A DNA stretch of 64,000 bases from Lycorma delicatula (Eukaryota > Arthropoda > Insecta > Hemiptera > Fulgoridae), in assembly GCF_047948215.1 (NCBI RefSeq), contig NC_134456.1, positions 78,296,515 to 78,360,514 of the forward strand, in the 5' to 3' direction. Under the pieces are notes generated by a model, which did no database searches, was not told the origin of the DNA, and saw only the letters and a list, made by a program, of their open reading frames with translations. Made by a program: the position numbers and the translations under genes. Of the stretch, positions 34,626-46,282 are shown piece by piece. Position 1 is the stretch's first letter. Each line of letters starts with the position of its first letter.

Positions 34626-36930
34626 AACAAACTTCTAAAAATGTTTTCTGCTATAGTGGTCTGCCCGACGAACAATTTTTTTTGTGGCTTTCTGTATTTC
34701 AACAGGGTTACTTTGGATTAGGTATACCGTAATGAAAATTCTAATAAATAACTCTTCTCTAACTCTTGTATTACACTTTTATTTATGTACTAATGATTTT
34801 AAGTCGCCCCACATGTAGTACAGTCCAAGATTATTAAATCAGATAACCTTAGGGTCCAGTAGTTAGGTCTGTACATGATATATTTTATAAACAATTTTCA
34901 TAAGACAATGCTTTGTGCCACAATTTTTGTAGGTATACGAGTGAAGTGATTTTTCCTAGCAAATATTCTGTATACCGTATTCATATTTATCATTAGATTA
35001 TTAGATTTCTGATCTTATAAAAAGGGTTTACTTACCGGTAGTTTGGCTTTTACTTGTTTTTTTATCGGTTTGCGTTGGCTTTTAAATAATTTTACCTGGT
35101 ACCTGGTTAATGCAAATTAATTTATTTTAAATAGTCAGATATTAGCGGGATTTAAATCTTCACGATTAGGATGAGAAGGCGACGAGTGAGCTTCTCCTTT
35201 TCGGGTAAAAATAGAATTTTTTAATTTATTCGCTCAAGATCTGTAATAAAGTTATAAATGACAAAGACTTAAACACACTCCTCTTTAAAGAAATTAATTG
35301 TAATTGTTTTTAATTTAGAATTCAAGATGAATCTTTTTAAATTATTTCAACCGAAGAAAATAATATTTGAATTAATTATTCCCCTTGTTTGTTTTTTATT
35401 TATTTATTTTTTTTTGTTTTTATCTGGAACGGGACAAAAGTTGATTCATTCAGTTTGGATGATTGTTGTTTATTATTTTTTACTGGTACAGTAATGATTT
35501 TAATAAAAAATTGTAAAGGATGAAAATTTAATCAAATTGAATTATTTATGAAGGAAGAAATGTTCCGAAAATTTTAAAAGGTGATTCCATCGCCCGTTAC
35601 CGAGAAAAGTTTTGTTAAATTTTTTTACTGTGGATGAATTAAAAAAAATTCCAGTTAGATGAAAAGTGTAAAAATAAAATATATACTGGGCTATTGTTGA
35701 TGATTGTACTACTAATAAAATATTTACTTAATATTTAATTTAAATATTACTTATAAAATATTTACTTTAAATTTATCGCTAAGTAGCGATAAAAAATAAA
35801 AGTAATATTCAGAGGAACCAACCTATTCGACTGCTGAGATATATGCAGATCATGATATTTAAAATTCATGTTGTATCCTGTACAGAAAGACAGAAAATAC
35901 TGTGGCTATACAGTTTTTTTCCTGTTAGTTTATTTTATAACGTATAACTTATTTTAAAATTATACTGAACACGGTCTTTTAATAAAATATGATGTAAAAT
36001 AAAAGGATAACAAATAAAATTAAATTAAACGCTTAATAAAGTTATTTCTACGTATAAATTTAATATAATATTCAGCATTTCAGCATCCTGTGTATAAATA
36101 AATAAATTTACGTTTGTGTATTACCGTTAGGGTATGAAATGAAGTTACAGTAATATGAAAGTAAGTAATGAGACCCCATGAGTAAAATTCATACTAAATT
36201 CATGAACTAAAATTTAAATTATAACAACGGCTGACTGGATCCACATGAACTAACACTGATGAAGACGTAATATCGAAAAGCTGACAATTTAAAATGCATA
36301 CATAGTAATGCCATTGAAATCGCATCATATAATCTTGTGACGAAGATGATGATATACGTAGGTTTAATAAAGGAAACAACTGTTCATTTCCTTTGCTTGT
36401 TTTCACCGTTTCATATCCTCAATAATACTACCTATGGTCTAATTGATAAATGATATCGCCTGTGTATATATTTTTGATATTATATAGCATTAAGAGATAT
36501 TATTGTATTCTATTTATTATAAAAGGTCATCATAAAAGAATGATGGGGTTTAATCCATGAATTAAATAAAAAAGTAAATACTTAGTTACATTGTTTTATT
36601 TGTCAAATTCGCTATTGCAAATAATTTTTCAACATAATCAATAAATTTAAATATTCCTATCCTTATTCGTTAGGAAAATATTAAGTCAATGTTCTATTTC
36701 TGCTCATATATAATGTAATATGTTACATTATCTTCTGTTATGGTCATGTCTTCTGTTATGGTTTTAATTAATTCCGTAATTCTTTCCCTTAGGAATCAAT
36801 AATAGTTTGAAGTAAACAATTACAACAGGTTAAATCTGGACCGGGGTATAGACCGGGGTAAGACCGGGGTATAGGGTCTTCTCAACCAGTTCATCTATTT
36901 TCTGTTTATGTTACGGTGAAGCCTGAAGTA
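34626..36930. other. AT-rich stretch, little recognised
   Basis: No coding feature is supported. It has a perfect hairpin TTTATCGCTA-AG-TAGCGATAAA (35772-35793). Near its right end is a threefold GACCGGGGTA word (36838-36870), a minute tandem repeat just upstream of the R1-like LINE end. Confidence 0.45.
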
Positions 36931-36939
36931 AACAATTTC

Positions 36940-37615
36940 TATGTGTTTCGTGCGTGTAAATACACAATACACGCACGTCTCTGGAGGCATGTCTTTGGAG
37001 TAATGCTAACAGACAGCGATAAATTCTCTGCGGTGTTCAGCTTTGTATACAGTATGCTATATAGGAAGGTGCAGGATGTAAGGGGGTGAAAGACAGCCTT
37101 TCGTGGAGCTGTCGTTCGTCTATGTTTACACAGATGGGTGGTGGTGTTGAAGCGGGGAGGACTCCGGTAACTTCTGAGCAAGCGGCGAGTAGTACCAATA
37201 TCTCAAGTGAGGTGTAGAGTTATGTACAAGTATGTGACTATCAATTACAAGATGAGTACAGTTGCAGTTATAGATCGTAATGCAGTAGTCAGAAGTGTAA
37301 TCAATAGTGTGGGGGGTTTGGGAAAGCCCTCGGTGGAGTCGTTATCTGTCCGTACTTGCGCGGGTGGGCGGCGGTGGCGAAGCTGAAGGATTCCTGGGCC
37401 TCACTGCTTTTGTAACCCCGGGGTTGTGTTATAGTTGCAAACCCGGCCCCAGATGGAGAAAAAAGGTGAAGTAGAAAGTTAGTTCGGTAGGGTGCGGGCA
37501 CACATAGGCTCTAAATAACATCTAGCCGAACCCGTGTGAGTCCGACACTCTCCCACTTGTTAGGGGACGTAAATGGTATTTATCCGCAACACCGATAATA
37601 AAAATATAAAAAAAT
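36940..37615 (+). mobile_element. R1-like LINE 3' end (last codons, 3' UTR, poly-A)
   Basis: The plus-strand frame MLTDSDKFSAVFSFVYSMLY, then RKVQDVRG and a stop at 37087-37089, aligns with the C-terminal end of the reverse transcriptase at 40180-40548 (FDTVTEFVSGIL, KYREARG, stop). After the stop, both copies continue with related text about a GGAGCTGTCGTTCG / GGAGCTGCCG block and a ...ACAGATGGG / ACGGATGG block, then a G+C-rich 3' UTR. Here the UTR ends TTGTTAGGGGACGTAAATGG, then an A-rich tail to about 37615. It is strongly 5'-truncated. The R1-like call comes from the relation to the 40-kb copy. Confidence 0.72.
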
Positions 37616-37627
37616 TAAAAAAAAAAA

Positions 37628-37830
37628 CTACCAAAGAACACCAGTATCTATAATCTAGTATTCAAATCCATATAAAAGTAACTGTCTTAAGTAGGATTTG
37701 AAGGTTGGAACTCTCGACTTCGATATCAGCTGATTGAGAACACCCGTTCACCACGTTTTCTAAAAGATTTATACAGATTTCAATACTAGGTAGTGGATAC
37801 TGGTGTTCTTTGGTGGTTGGGTTTCAAACG
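37628..37830. mobile_element. Two SINE-1 fragments in head-to-head inverted arrangement
   Basis: 37628-37754 is SINE-1 on the minus strand (ACCAAAGAACACC ... TAGTATTCAAATCC ... CAGCTGATT ... CGTTCACCAC). 37769-37827 is a SINE-1 fragment on the plus strand (CAGATTTCAATACTAGGTAG, then GGATACTGGTGTTCTTTGG). They meet about 15 bp apart in opposite orientation. This is either two insertions or one insertion with twin-priming-like inversion. The tail of neither is complete. Confidence 0.75.
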
Positions 37831-37859
37831 GTTGATTGTAGGTCATTTAGGGAATGATG

Positions 37860-38496
37860 ATAGTATAACTTTTCGAATCCAATAAAAACGGTGATTACCA
37901 CAAAGATATGTATGATAATTTTTTTTAAAAACTGGTTTAATACGATTATGAAATTAATTCCGCCAAATAGCGTTATTGTTATGGATAATGCACCTTACCG
38001 TAATGTAAAATTAGTAATAATTCCGAATACATCTTGGCTAAAAGCGGATATATTGTCGTGGCTGAGGGAAAAGCAAATCCCAATTTAATTCTATATTTTT
38101 AAAGGCTGTATTCCTAAAAGAAGTTAAAAAAGTAAGTAAAAATTTAAAAAATATATAATCGATGATATACGTGAAGCAAATGAACATATATTATTACAGC
38201 TTCCTCCATACCGCTGCAATCTGAATCCAATAAAACTAGAATAGAGTCAAGTAAAAGGATTTGTAGCTCGGAATAACAAAACTTAAAAATTAGTGGATGT
38301 AAAAGTTTTATTTGGAAACTGTATCATTGAGGTAGTGGCGGATAAGTGGCGCAACTGTGTTAAACGTGCACTGCAAGAAGTAGAAAAACTGTGGAAGATG
38401 GATAATTTTGTTGATATCGAGGTGGATAAACTCATTTTTAATTTCGAAAATAAGCTTTCGGAATCTAACGGTAGTAAAGATGAAGAGACGTATTGA
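37860..38496 (+). pseudogene. DDE_3-type (IS630-related) transposase relic
   Basis: The plus strand reads GDYHKDMYDNFFKNWF, IPPNSVIVMDNAPY (second catalytic Asp in MDNAPY, about 37980), LKADILSWLREKQIPI, then DDIREANEHILLQLPPYRCN and LNPIKLE (about 38200-38240), VKGFVARNN, and a last frame with KWRNCVKRALQEVEKLWKMD (38344-38404). This order matches the DDE_3 transposases common in insects and cnidarians, which usually read LPPYHCDLNPIELIW. Here the third catalytic acid position is Lys (NPIKL) and a stop follows. The frame is also broken at 38088 and 38120. The N-terminal HTH and first Asp are missing. It belongs to a different lineage from the other transposases in the window. Confidence 0.85.
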
Positions 38497-39880
38497 GTAG
38501 ATGTGATAATTTATCGGGTGCTTCACCGGAAGAAATTGAGAAAAAACCAACAAAAAATGGTAATAAATCAGAAAATATTTTTCTATTTTATTTTTATGCA
38601 TGTAAATAGTATTTCAGGATTTGTGTAAAACAGTTATGATATTATTTGCAAACCTGTTTATGTTCATTATTTCATTAAACCATTATTATATTGTATAGCT
38701 ACTAATTGCGTATGATAATTACTGCTGTAATGGTAAAACGAAATTACCATCGAAAATAACTTTAGTATATTTAAAAATTTAAAACCTTTTCTTAATTTAA
38801 TAAACATTAAATGTTTTAGAATATACCGAGCAACAGATAACTATTTTTGTATTATTATTATTAGTATTATTATTACGATAGAAACTAAAATAGGCGCTCA
38901 GTAGCTGTCGCACAATTTTGTGTATACTCGGTTCATACAGCTTCGCTGGGCATCCGTTTTGTTTACTTCAGGCCTAAAGGTAAAGTAGACAGATGTTATC
39001 TATCTAACAAATTATTCATTCAAAACCTGGGTATTGAACGCATTAAGTCTAATGGTCCATCGTCTTGTTGGAAATTAATTTGATGTACATTTTCGAGTAC
39101 ATCCGGTTGAGGAAATCAATACTCATTTTATATATCCAGAAAAACATTTTATTAATAGACTTTTAGCAAAAGAAAAAGGTTCAGTAACCCGAATTTTCAT
39201 TAAACTAAACTAAAAAATTAATTTTAGGTGTGTCGGGTGCTTTTTCAAAAATTCCTTGTAAGATTTCAACTCTACATATTCTTAAATCGTGTATATTAAG
39301 ATAAAATAGCTTTATCTGTAAAAGTTACATCTTTAAAAATAATTCGTTTTCTCAATTTTTTTTTCTAAAATTTCTGTGGCGAATTAAAACGTTTATCTGT
39401 ATCAGATGGTTTAATTATTTGCAGAAGTTGAATTCTGTATACGTATAAGTGTAAATTTTAACGTAGAATTTAATAATTAATGTTAGAATTTTTATCTCAA
39501 TATTTCAACGGGGAAAGAATTTATTAATAACTTCATTTGAATTCGTTCAACACTTTCTTTCGATGTCGATGTCGATTTATCTAAGAGAAAGACCATGTTT
39601 AATTGTAACGGTTGAACTAGAATCTAATATATCTCAATGTGGTGGTTCTTCTTCATATGTATTTCGAAATGTAAGTTAAAATAAAATTGACTTCAGTTCG
39701 GCGTGCCACAAAACAAAGACTGATTTATCTTGAAAAGAAAACTTAGTAAGCTAAAAAATATGTCCAGCAAGATTACGGAGATTAACTCAGAGATTAAAAT
39801 GATTGTTACATGATCTTTTCAGGTGAATTCTTTCAATACTACAAACGTAATTTTCAAAATGTCCTAAATGCCTTGATTTT
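38497..39880. other. AT-rich, nothing firmly recognised
   Basis: A weak minus-strand reading at about 39040-39110 (LENVHQINFQQDDGP) is reminiscent of the FQQDGAPPH block of IS630/Tc1 transposases, but nothing around it supports a full domain. The rest is AT-rich and unassigned. Confidence 0.35.
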
Positions 39881-40555
39881 TTTTACTTGCCTAACGGAAC
39901 CAGACCGCCAATTAAGCATGAACACGGTTCCGGGAGGTGCCTTTGCCTCTAGTCGCAAGACGAGAGAAACGCCAGGCACGGCTATGCCGTTCCCGGCCTC
40001 CATCACCCAGCAACCGGGACTTGGTCCTTTGTGCTTCGCCTCAACGGGGACACCCTGGAAGGACGGCCCAGCCGGGACTCAGTCTTTTAGCTGGGGGGCT
40101 CGAGAGTCCTCGCACATCATCACTACCGTCCATCCGTGTGCAAGCACAGGCAAACGGCAGCTCCGTGCGGAGCTGTCCCTCACCCCCTTGCTTCCCGATA
40201 TTTCGTTTGTAGTATTCCCGACACAAACTCCGTCACAGTGTCAAAGTCTATCGAACTGTGTAACATCGTTCCAATGATGTTCCTTACCTCGAGATGCCCA
40301 GTCACGGTAGTACAGTCGCGGCGTTCCTCTTCCCACCACGGGCACTGGAATATCACGTATTCCGGCGTGTCTAACTCCCGACAGTAGGGACAGAAGGGAT
40401 CTTCAGCTCTTCTTCGTTCACACAGGTATGAACGAAAGACCCTATGGTCGGTTAGGAATTGTGTCAGCCTGAATCCCAGTTCGCCAAACTTCCTCCCGGC
40501 CCACAAATCAAGGCTCAAAAATGCCATGATTTCAGCTATTGAAACCAAACTATTT
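39877..40555 (-). mobile_element. R1-like LINE 3' end: RT C-terminal domain, 3' UTR, poly-A
   Basis: The minus-strand frame 40548-40180 reads WAGRKFGELGFRLTQFLTDH, RVFRSYL, then CPYCRELDTPEYVIFQCPWW and a C-terminal stretch ending TKYREARG. LTQ.LT.H..F..YL, then CPYC...(H)...CP, is the C-terminal zinc-knuckle region of R1-clade LINE ORF2 proteins. The usual His of the knuckle is Tyr (TPEY). The 3' UTR (40179-39890) is G+C-rich and ends GTTAGGCAAGT, then A8 (T8 at 39877-39884 on the plus strand). The reverse transcriptase palm is missing, so the copy is 5'-truncated at about 40555. Plus-strand frames over this segment are shadows. Confidence 0.85.
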
Positions 40556-42880
40556 TTTTATGATGTCGTTGCAATTCACTTCGATCTGTAAAACCAATTT
40601 TTAGGAATGAAATAATGTTACAGATATAAATTAAAAGTTTAACCACAACACTGGGGTATGTAATAAAATAAATATAAAATGATTTTTTGGTTAAAGATCA
40701 AATAATTTAAAATTATATTAGAATATCCAGTCGTTGTTAGTATTAACAATTATTATAAAGTTTAAATTAAATACTATAATCTGAAGCAAGTTCAATTTAA
40801 TTTAACGTCTAACTAAATATCCAACATAGGACGAAGATTTGTTTGTATTCTCGAATTGAAAGTATTACTTTTAATTTTGAAATCGTCAACTAAACCTTAG
40901 CAATAATTGAATTTTTATCATAAGCGTAATCAGATTACTCTGGATAGATATCAACATCTAATTTTTAGCGTATCATAAGCCCTAAATTATCAGATACGAT
41001 GAAAAATAAATAAAATGATTACTCTTGTTTCTTTCTAATATTTTTTCTTTTGTTTCTTTTAAGACAATTAAGTCTGTAATTTGGTTGAAGAGCAATAAAT
41101 AGAGTACCTTATTTTTTCAAAAAGAAAATGAAACTTATATTTTCCTAAAGTATTGTAAATTATATTCTTTACCGTGAAATCTTATACTTTAATTCCAGAA
41201 TGTTACAACTTTCAAAAAAGTTGAAATTGTTTATAATTTTTAATTAGTAAAAATAAAAGATGCTATCAAATTTTAATCGAGTAGGTCGTTTATAAAAGTA
41301 TAATAATTATCTGTAATTTGTATTTGTATGTGCCTGTAATAATAGAAATATCCTAGTGGTGTTAAATAAATTTAAAAATACATTTAAAAGTTTTTTTTTC
41401 AATGTTACTAAATACATTATTTTTCATTTATTTAAAATAAAGTACTATTATTTAAACGTAACATTCACATTACAATAAATTTGAAAAGTTACGTATGTAT
41501 AAATATACAATTTATTTGTTTACCTAAGATTTTTATTTTATTCCGTACCGTGCAATTTCTGTTATGGAGCTGTATTTCTATTCATTGTTCTGATCTATTA
41601 CGTCCCATTTCTATTTCTATTCTAAATTCGTTGGTATCTCTCTTCCGCTCGGTAGGGTAAGGTAAGGACTAAGCAAGTTCTTGCCATTGGTAGGTAATAG
41701 AACATGACAGCAGCGTGGTAATTCCAGTAAAATACGACTAGGAGGGGCGGCGCACATTTCCATATTTGTTGGAAGTACTACTATTATTAGTACGGACAAG
41801 CAGCCGAGCGAAGAGCTGTGCGGCTTGCCTCGGCAGCCCCTCCTCTCGTCCACATTATTACCCCCTGATACAATTCCTCTTGAAAGCCCCCTTTTCTGCA
41901 AATGCCTTATACATTAACAGATTTATGCATCCGACACGCAAACAACAGATAATTAAGTAACAAGAAATTATGATGTGTTACATAGCAAATTTACTTCTTT
42001 CGAAATAACAGCGTCGGTAAACTCTAATTAGAAGATGTTATAAATTTTAACTTTTCTAACAAAACTTAGTCTTGCAATTAACACCTTGATTCGATTAACT
42101 AGTTCTAATGATCTGCTCTTTATCTTCGAATGTTTTTAATTTTTTTTAGAGTAATATTTTTCAAGAAGAAAGAAATCCAGTAATCTAATTTAAATTATAA
42201 TTTGTATAGACATCTATTTCATAATAAATTAACTAATAACATCTAAATTAACTAATAACATATGGGTAATTGTTTTATTACGTGATGAGCTAGCTTGCTT
42301 CTCTAAATATACTATCACTTACGTATATATACTTTTTATAACACAATTCTTTTATTCGGATGCTATTAATCCGGACATTCATATTATCTATTAATTCACA
42401 ATGTCGGAATATTTTAAATTCACACCTTAATTATTTTTACAAAATTTGTTCAGAATATTTTTAATAATCACTAAATTTTAACATAATTTAACATATAGTA
42501 GCAATTCTTTAATTTTCTACAGCATCATCAGATTTTAATTAAAGTAACAAAAAAACGCGACCGCGTGCGTGTACACAGATACATTAGTATTAAAAATGTG
42601 TTTATGTTACCTTATTGGTGTTTCTGGTCCTTTTTTTGTAAGCTGGTTCCATTTTTCTTTTTTTTTTCTTTTTTTAATAACCAAATTAAACTCCGATACT
42701 TATTTTTTATAAACCAATGAACACAATGCTGCACATTCTTTTATGTTTTCACTAACATCTAAAGCTAAATCTAAATTTAATTCATAAATATTACTTAATA
42801 TTTCCTCAATGAAATCATATCTTCATTAATTTCTAGCCACAAATACATTCGTATTTGTGGCGAATGTTGCAATATGTTGC
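40556..42880. other. AT-rich stretch with one G+C-richer patch
   Basis: 41630-41900 contains G+C-richer text (GGAGGGGCGGCGCACATTTC, CAGCCGAGCGAAGAGCTGTG, GCCTCGGCAGCCCCTCCTCT) with AGGAGGGGC and GCCCCTCCT in inverted orientation about 110 bp apart. It may be an old repeat. A perfect 11-bp hairpin GCCACAAATAC-ATTC-GTATTTGTGGC lies near 42836-42861. Nothing else is supported. Confidence 0.4.
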
Positions 42881-42884
42881 ATAC

Positions 42885-43012
42885 GAATGTTGCAATTACT
42901 GAATTTATTATTAAAATAATCAAAACATTAGTGTTAATTAGTCAAGGTTAGCTAGCGATCGAAGCGAGCGTAGGTGTTCAGTTTGGTAAGATTATATTTA
43001 TAATTTATTTTT
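42885..43012 (-). repeat. Copy of the GCTCG module of element A
   Basis: On the minus strand this aligns with 10505-10620: AATTATAAATATAATCT, then AACTGAACACCTACGCTCG, CTTCGATCGC, TAACCTTGACTAATT and TTTTGATTATTT. On the plus strand the core reads AAGGTTAGCTAGCGATCGAA then GCGAGCGTAGG. It is a half-copy without the opposing arm. Confidence 0.75.
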
Positions 43013-43133
43013 GGTTAATTTCTTGAACACGGTACTGTAGTGTTGATATATTAAATAAACCAAACAATTAATGAAATCCACCTTACAAGCACATTGATAT
43101 GAACTCACTCGGCTTACTTGAAAGCCATCATCA

Positions 43134-43648
43134 GGAGATAAAATTATTGCATTAAAGTCAAAAATTTAAAAGGTAACAGGTAAAATGTAAAACAGTCATG
43201 ACTGTCCGGTCCTACCAGCATACTGAGACTTACTTTCTTTCTTTTTCTATTTAGCTTCCGGGAATTACCATTCAGGTATTACTTCAGAGGATGAATGAGG
43301 ATGATATGAATAAGTGTAAATGAAGTGCTTGTACAATCTCAGTTCGACCAATCCTAAGATATATGGTTAATTGAAACCCATCTACCAAAGAACACGGGTA
43401 TCTGCGATCTAGTATTCAAATCCGGATTAAAGTAACTGTCTTCATTAGGATTTGAACGATGAAACTCTCGACTTCCACATCAGCTGATTTGGGAAGATGC
43501 GTTCACCACTAGACCAACCCGGTGGATTTAGCTTACTCAGACTGGTATACAGTATACTGATAGGAACGGACATGGACATGATTATTTTACATTTTAACTG
43601 TGATCTTTTAAATTTTTGACTTTAATGCGATAATTTTATCTTCCCGTG
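43134..43648. mobile_element. Inverted-repeat element C, interrupted by a SINE-1
   Basis: The left arm 43134-43230 (GGAGATAAAATTATTGCATT, AAAGTCAAAAATTTAAAAGG, GTAAAATGTAAAACAGTCAT) is the reverse complement of 43531-43648 (CAGTATACTGATAGG, GATTATTTTACATTTTAACT, TTAAATTTTTGACTTTAATG, CGATAATTTTATC). The arms were joined by a short centre before a SINE-1 copy inserted (43231-43530). Without the SINE the unit is about 215 bp and MITE-like. No protein is present. Confidence 0.82.
43218..43543 (-). mobile_element. SINE-1 copy inserted in inverted-repeat element C
   Basis: The body is 43231-43530 in minus orientation, with head at the right (CACTAGACCAACCCGGTGG) and tail at the left (TTTCTTTTTCTATTTAGCTT, reverse of the A-rich tail). 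The likely target duplication is GCATACTGAGACT (43218-43230) and GCTTACTCAGACT (43531-43543), 11 of 13 identical. It is close to full length and so younger than the inverted-repeat element it splits. Confidence 0.85.
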
Positions 43649-45985
43649 TTTTTTTCTATCATAACCGGTCCAGAATAAAGAGCATTTTTTATTAGATTTC
43701 AGTTTAAACATATTAAAATTATATATATTCCAGTAATATGAATGTATTATGCCTATATAATGGAAAAAAAGGTGTTTTATTTTAGCAAAATTTTGTTTTC
43801 TTAAGTTAAGCACAAACTGTGTAATTTTACGTTCTAACGTTACGATTTAGAATAAGTTAAAAAGAAAAAAAATATTCTTAAAATTTTTCTTAATTAATTT
43901 ATGATATGAGTTATTTTTTATTGACAGAAATTCGAGAAAATTAAATATACAAAGTAAAGCAATTGGTTACATTATTAATATATTGAAGTAAAACTTCTTT
44001 AGGCGCGCCGCACACGTTTTGATGTACATTGAATACATCTGATCCGTGACGGTCTGAACTGAAACGCTCATTCGTGAAAATTCGGTTGAACCGAATTTAG
44101 ACGAGCGCGGGAGACAATCAGCTAGACAGTGAAAAGGTATGATTCATAGCCTTTGTTATAATACGCTCATTCGTATAACCTCGGTGGAGACGAATATGTC
44201 CGACAAAAGAGAAACAGTGAGTCATGGTTGAATTCTGTGCTTAACTGTGTTCGGTTACACACATACATTTTATAATATTGTTCGATGTACGTGTTATTCG
44301 TGTAACTACTATAACCTATTTTTTACTGTGTCGTTTAGTGCATCCATCGTTCTAATGCTGAAACGTGTTATTGAAGAGTAATTCAATCATTGTATAAGTA
44401 AGTAAATTTATGTATTTCTCATGTATATGGACTGTGTTTATTTCAAAGGTTACTTTTCATTATCGATATAGCTAATTTTATTCACTCCGTACATAATGCA
44501 TCTACGTATGTAATACAATATTTTTAATTTTAGTTAAATGTTTAATACTTTTTTATATTAAATAAAAAATAATTATTAATTAACAATTATTAATCGATGT
44601 AATGTTATTTTTAATATTATATGATATATTTTTAGAAATGTTATTTTTTTTAAAACTGTTTTGTAAAGAAGTTGGTTTGCCATATTAATAGGACAGTCAG
44701 CCATTTTTGTGCAATACAATAGTAAGAAATTGAATTATGCGTACGTTTTAAAATAAGAAAGAATAGGTGTTTATTTAAAATTATTAATATAAATGAACTT
44801 CAACTTCCATTCCTTATTTTTGTATTTTTTATAAAATAATGAAAATTGAAATGTGTTGCTCTTGAACAGTTTCACAAAAGTAAGAATGTCATTCTTATCT
44901 GAATACCATTTATGAATTTCACCATATGTATAAAACTGTTATATTACAAAAAGTATGTTTATAATGCATCTAAAAAGTTTATTCTCTAAAAATGTGGAAC
45001 ACAATATTTTTATTGATTCATTAAATTTTAGTTGTCTCAAATAAAAATAAAAAACGTGAATGAAAACGTAAACGCGAATTGTAATATGTGATTATTAATG
45101 CCCCAATTATGACTGAAAATACAGTATATTTAAAGTTAGACAAAATAAATATGATCCAGATAATTAAAAATTGTAATAATTAATTTATATTCCGATACTG
45201 TAATAATCTTATAATTTATGTACAGTACACAATGAAAATTTGTTGACATGAAGTAGTAGATGGAGTTTTATTATTCAGTATAATTAAAGAACTTAAAAAC
45301 AATTTTGCTTTAGGGTAACTGAACGATTATAAAATTAAGCTTTTATTACCTCAATGAACTAATCATAAGTAAAACCTTATATAAATTTAGAAAATTACCA
45401 TGAAATAATAATGTTAATAAAAAAAATTAATTTTTATATGATTCAGTTAACCAAATTTTCGGCTTGAAAATTAGTTATTAACGACAACAGGAAATGTAAT
45501 TTTTCATTAATGTAATCTAATTTTTTTTTTTTTTTTTGTTACATTTAGTTAAATTTACATTTTGACAATCTTCCAAAATCTTTCAATTTTTTTTTTAACG
45601 ATATATACTTTTAATATTATGCAACATTATAATTCATTAAAAATTCATGTATTTTAATGATTAGATAAAATTATTTTGCAGAGTGTAAGTAAAAATTCAT
45701 ATAATATATTTTTAAATATAATATAGTAAATCATAAATACAATTACTTTTATAAACATAATACAATACTTATTTTACTAAACGATAATTATACTACAGCA
45801 TGAAACTCACTGATATGTTGAAGTATCAGATTGAACAAATCTTCCCCATTCTTAAATTGGTGACGCCATAGTAATTCACATAAATAAGAATCCAACAGAT
45901 TCTATTAGCCATTATTAAAAATTAAATCATTGCTGTATATAATATGTATATTTAACGTTAATTTGATGAGATTAGCGAACGTTGG
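43649..45985. other. AT-rich, with a CpG-containing patch at 44.0-44.4 kb
   Basis: 44000-44400 is less AT-rich and holds the perfect palindrome AAATTCGGTT-G-AACCGAATTT (44078-44098). The word CGCTCATTCGT occurs at about 44065 and 44163, each followed by CGGT(T/G)GA. A splice-donor-like AAGTAAGTAA follows near 44397. It could be a 5' non-coding exon or a repeat. Nothing decides between them. The rest is AT-rich with no feature. Confidence 0.35.
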
Positions 45986-46252
45986 TTATATTGACAATTT
46001 GGAAGTCGAGAGTTCCAGCGTTTAAGTCCTAGTAAAGGCAGTTACATTTATACGGATTTGAATACTAGATCGTGGATACCGGTGTTCTTTGGTGGTTGGA
46101 TTTCAATTAACCACACATCTCAGGAATGGTCGAACTGAGACTACAAGACTACACTTCATTTACACTCATACATATCATCCTCATTCATCCTCTAAAGTAA
46201 TACCTAAACGGTAATACCCGGGTCTAAACAGGAAAAAGAAAGTTTATGTTGA
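45986..46252 (+). mobile_element. SINE-1 copy, 5'-truncated
   Basis: It starts at ATTTGGAAGTCGAGAGTTCC (just before box B, so box A is lost) and runs to TAAACAGGAAAAAGAAAG. The probable target duplication is TTATATTGA (45986-45994) and TTATGTTGA (46244-46252). The upstream flank TTAACGTTAATTTGATGAGA, TTAGCGAACG resembles the TTAACGTTAATTAGACGAGG module of element E, so the SINE may sit in a relic of that family. Confidence 0.85.
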
Positions 46253-46282
46253 AATACGTATAATTCTACATACATCCTTAAA

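Noticed and set aside
39040..39110. FQQD-like block of a transposase on the minus strand
   Set aside because: Only one short block is visible and the neighbouring conserved blocks were not found, so it is too weak to annotate.
39810..40387. Three overlapping plus-strand frames of 83-155 codons
   Set aside because: They are shadows of the minus-strand R1-like LINE 3' end, whose reverse transcriptase C-terminus is clear.
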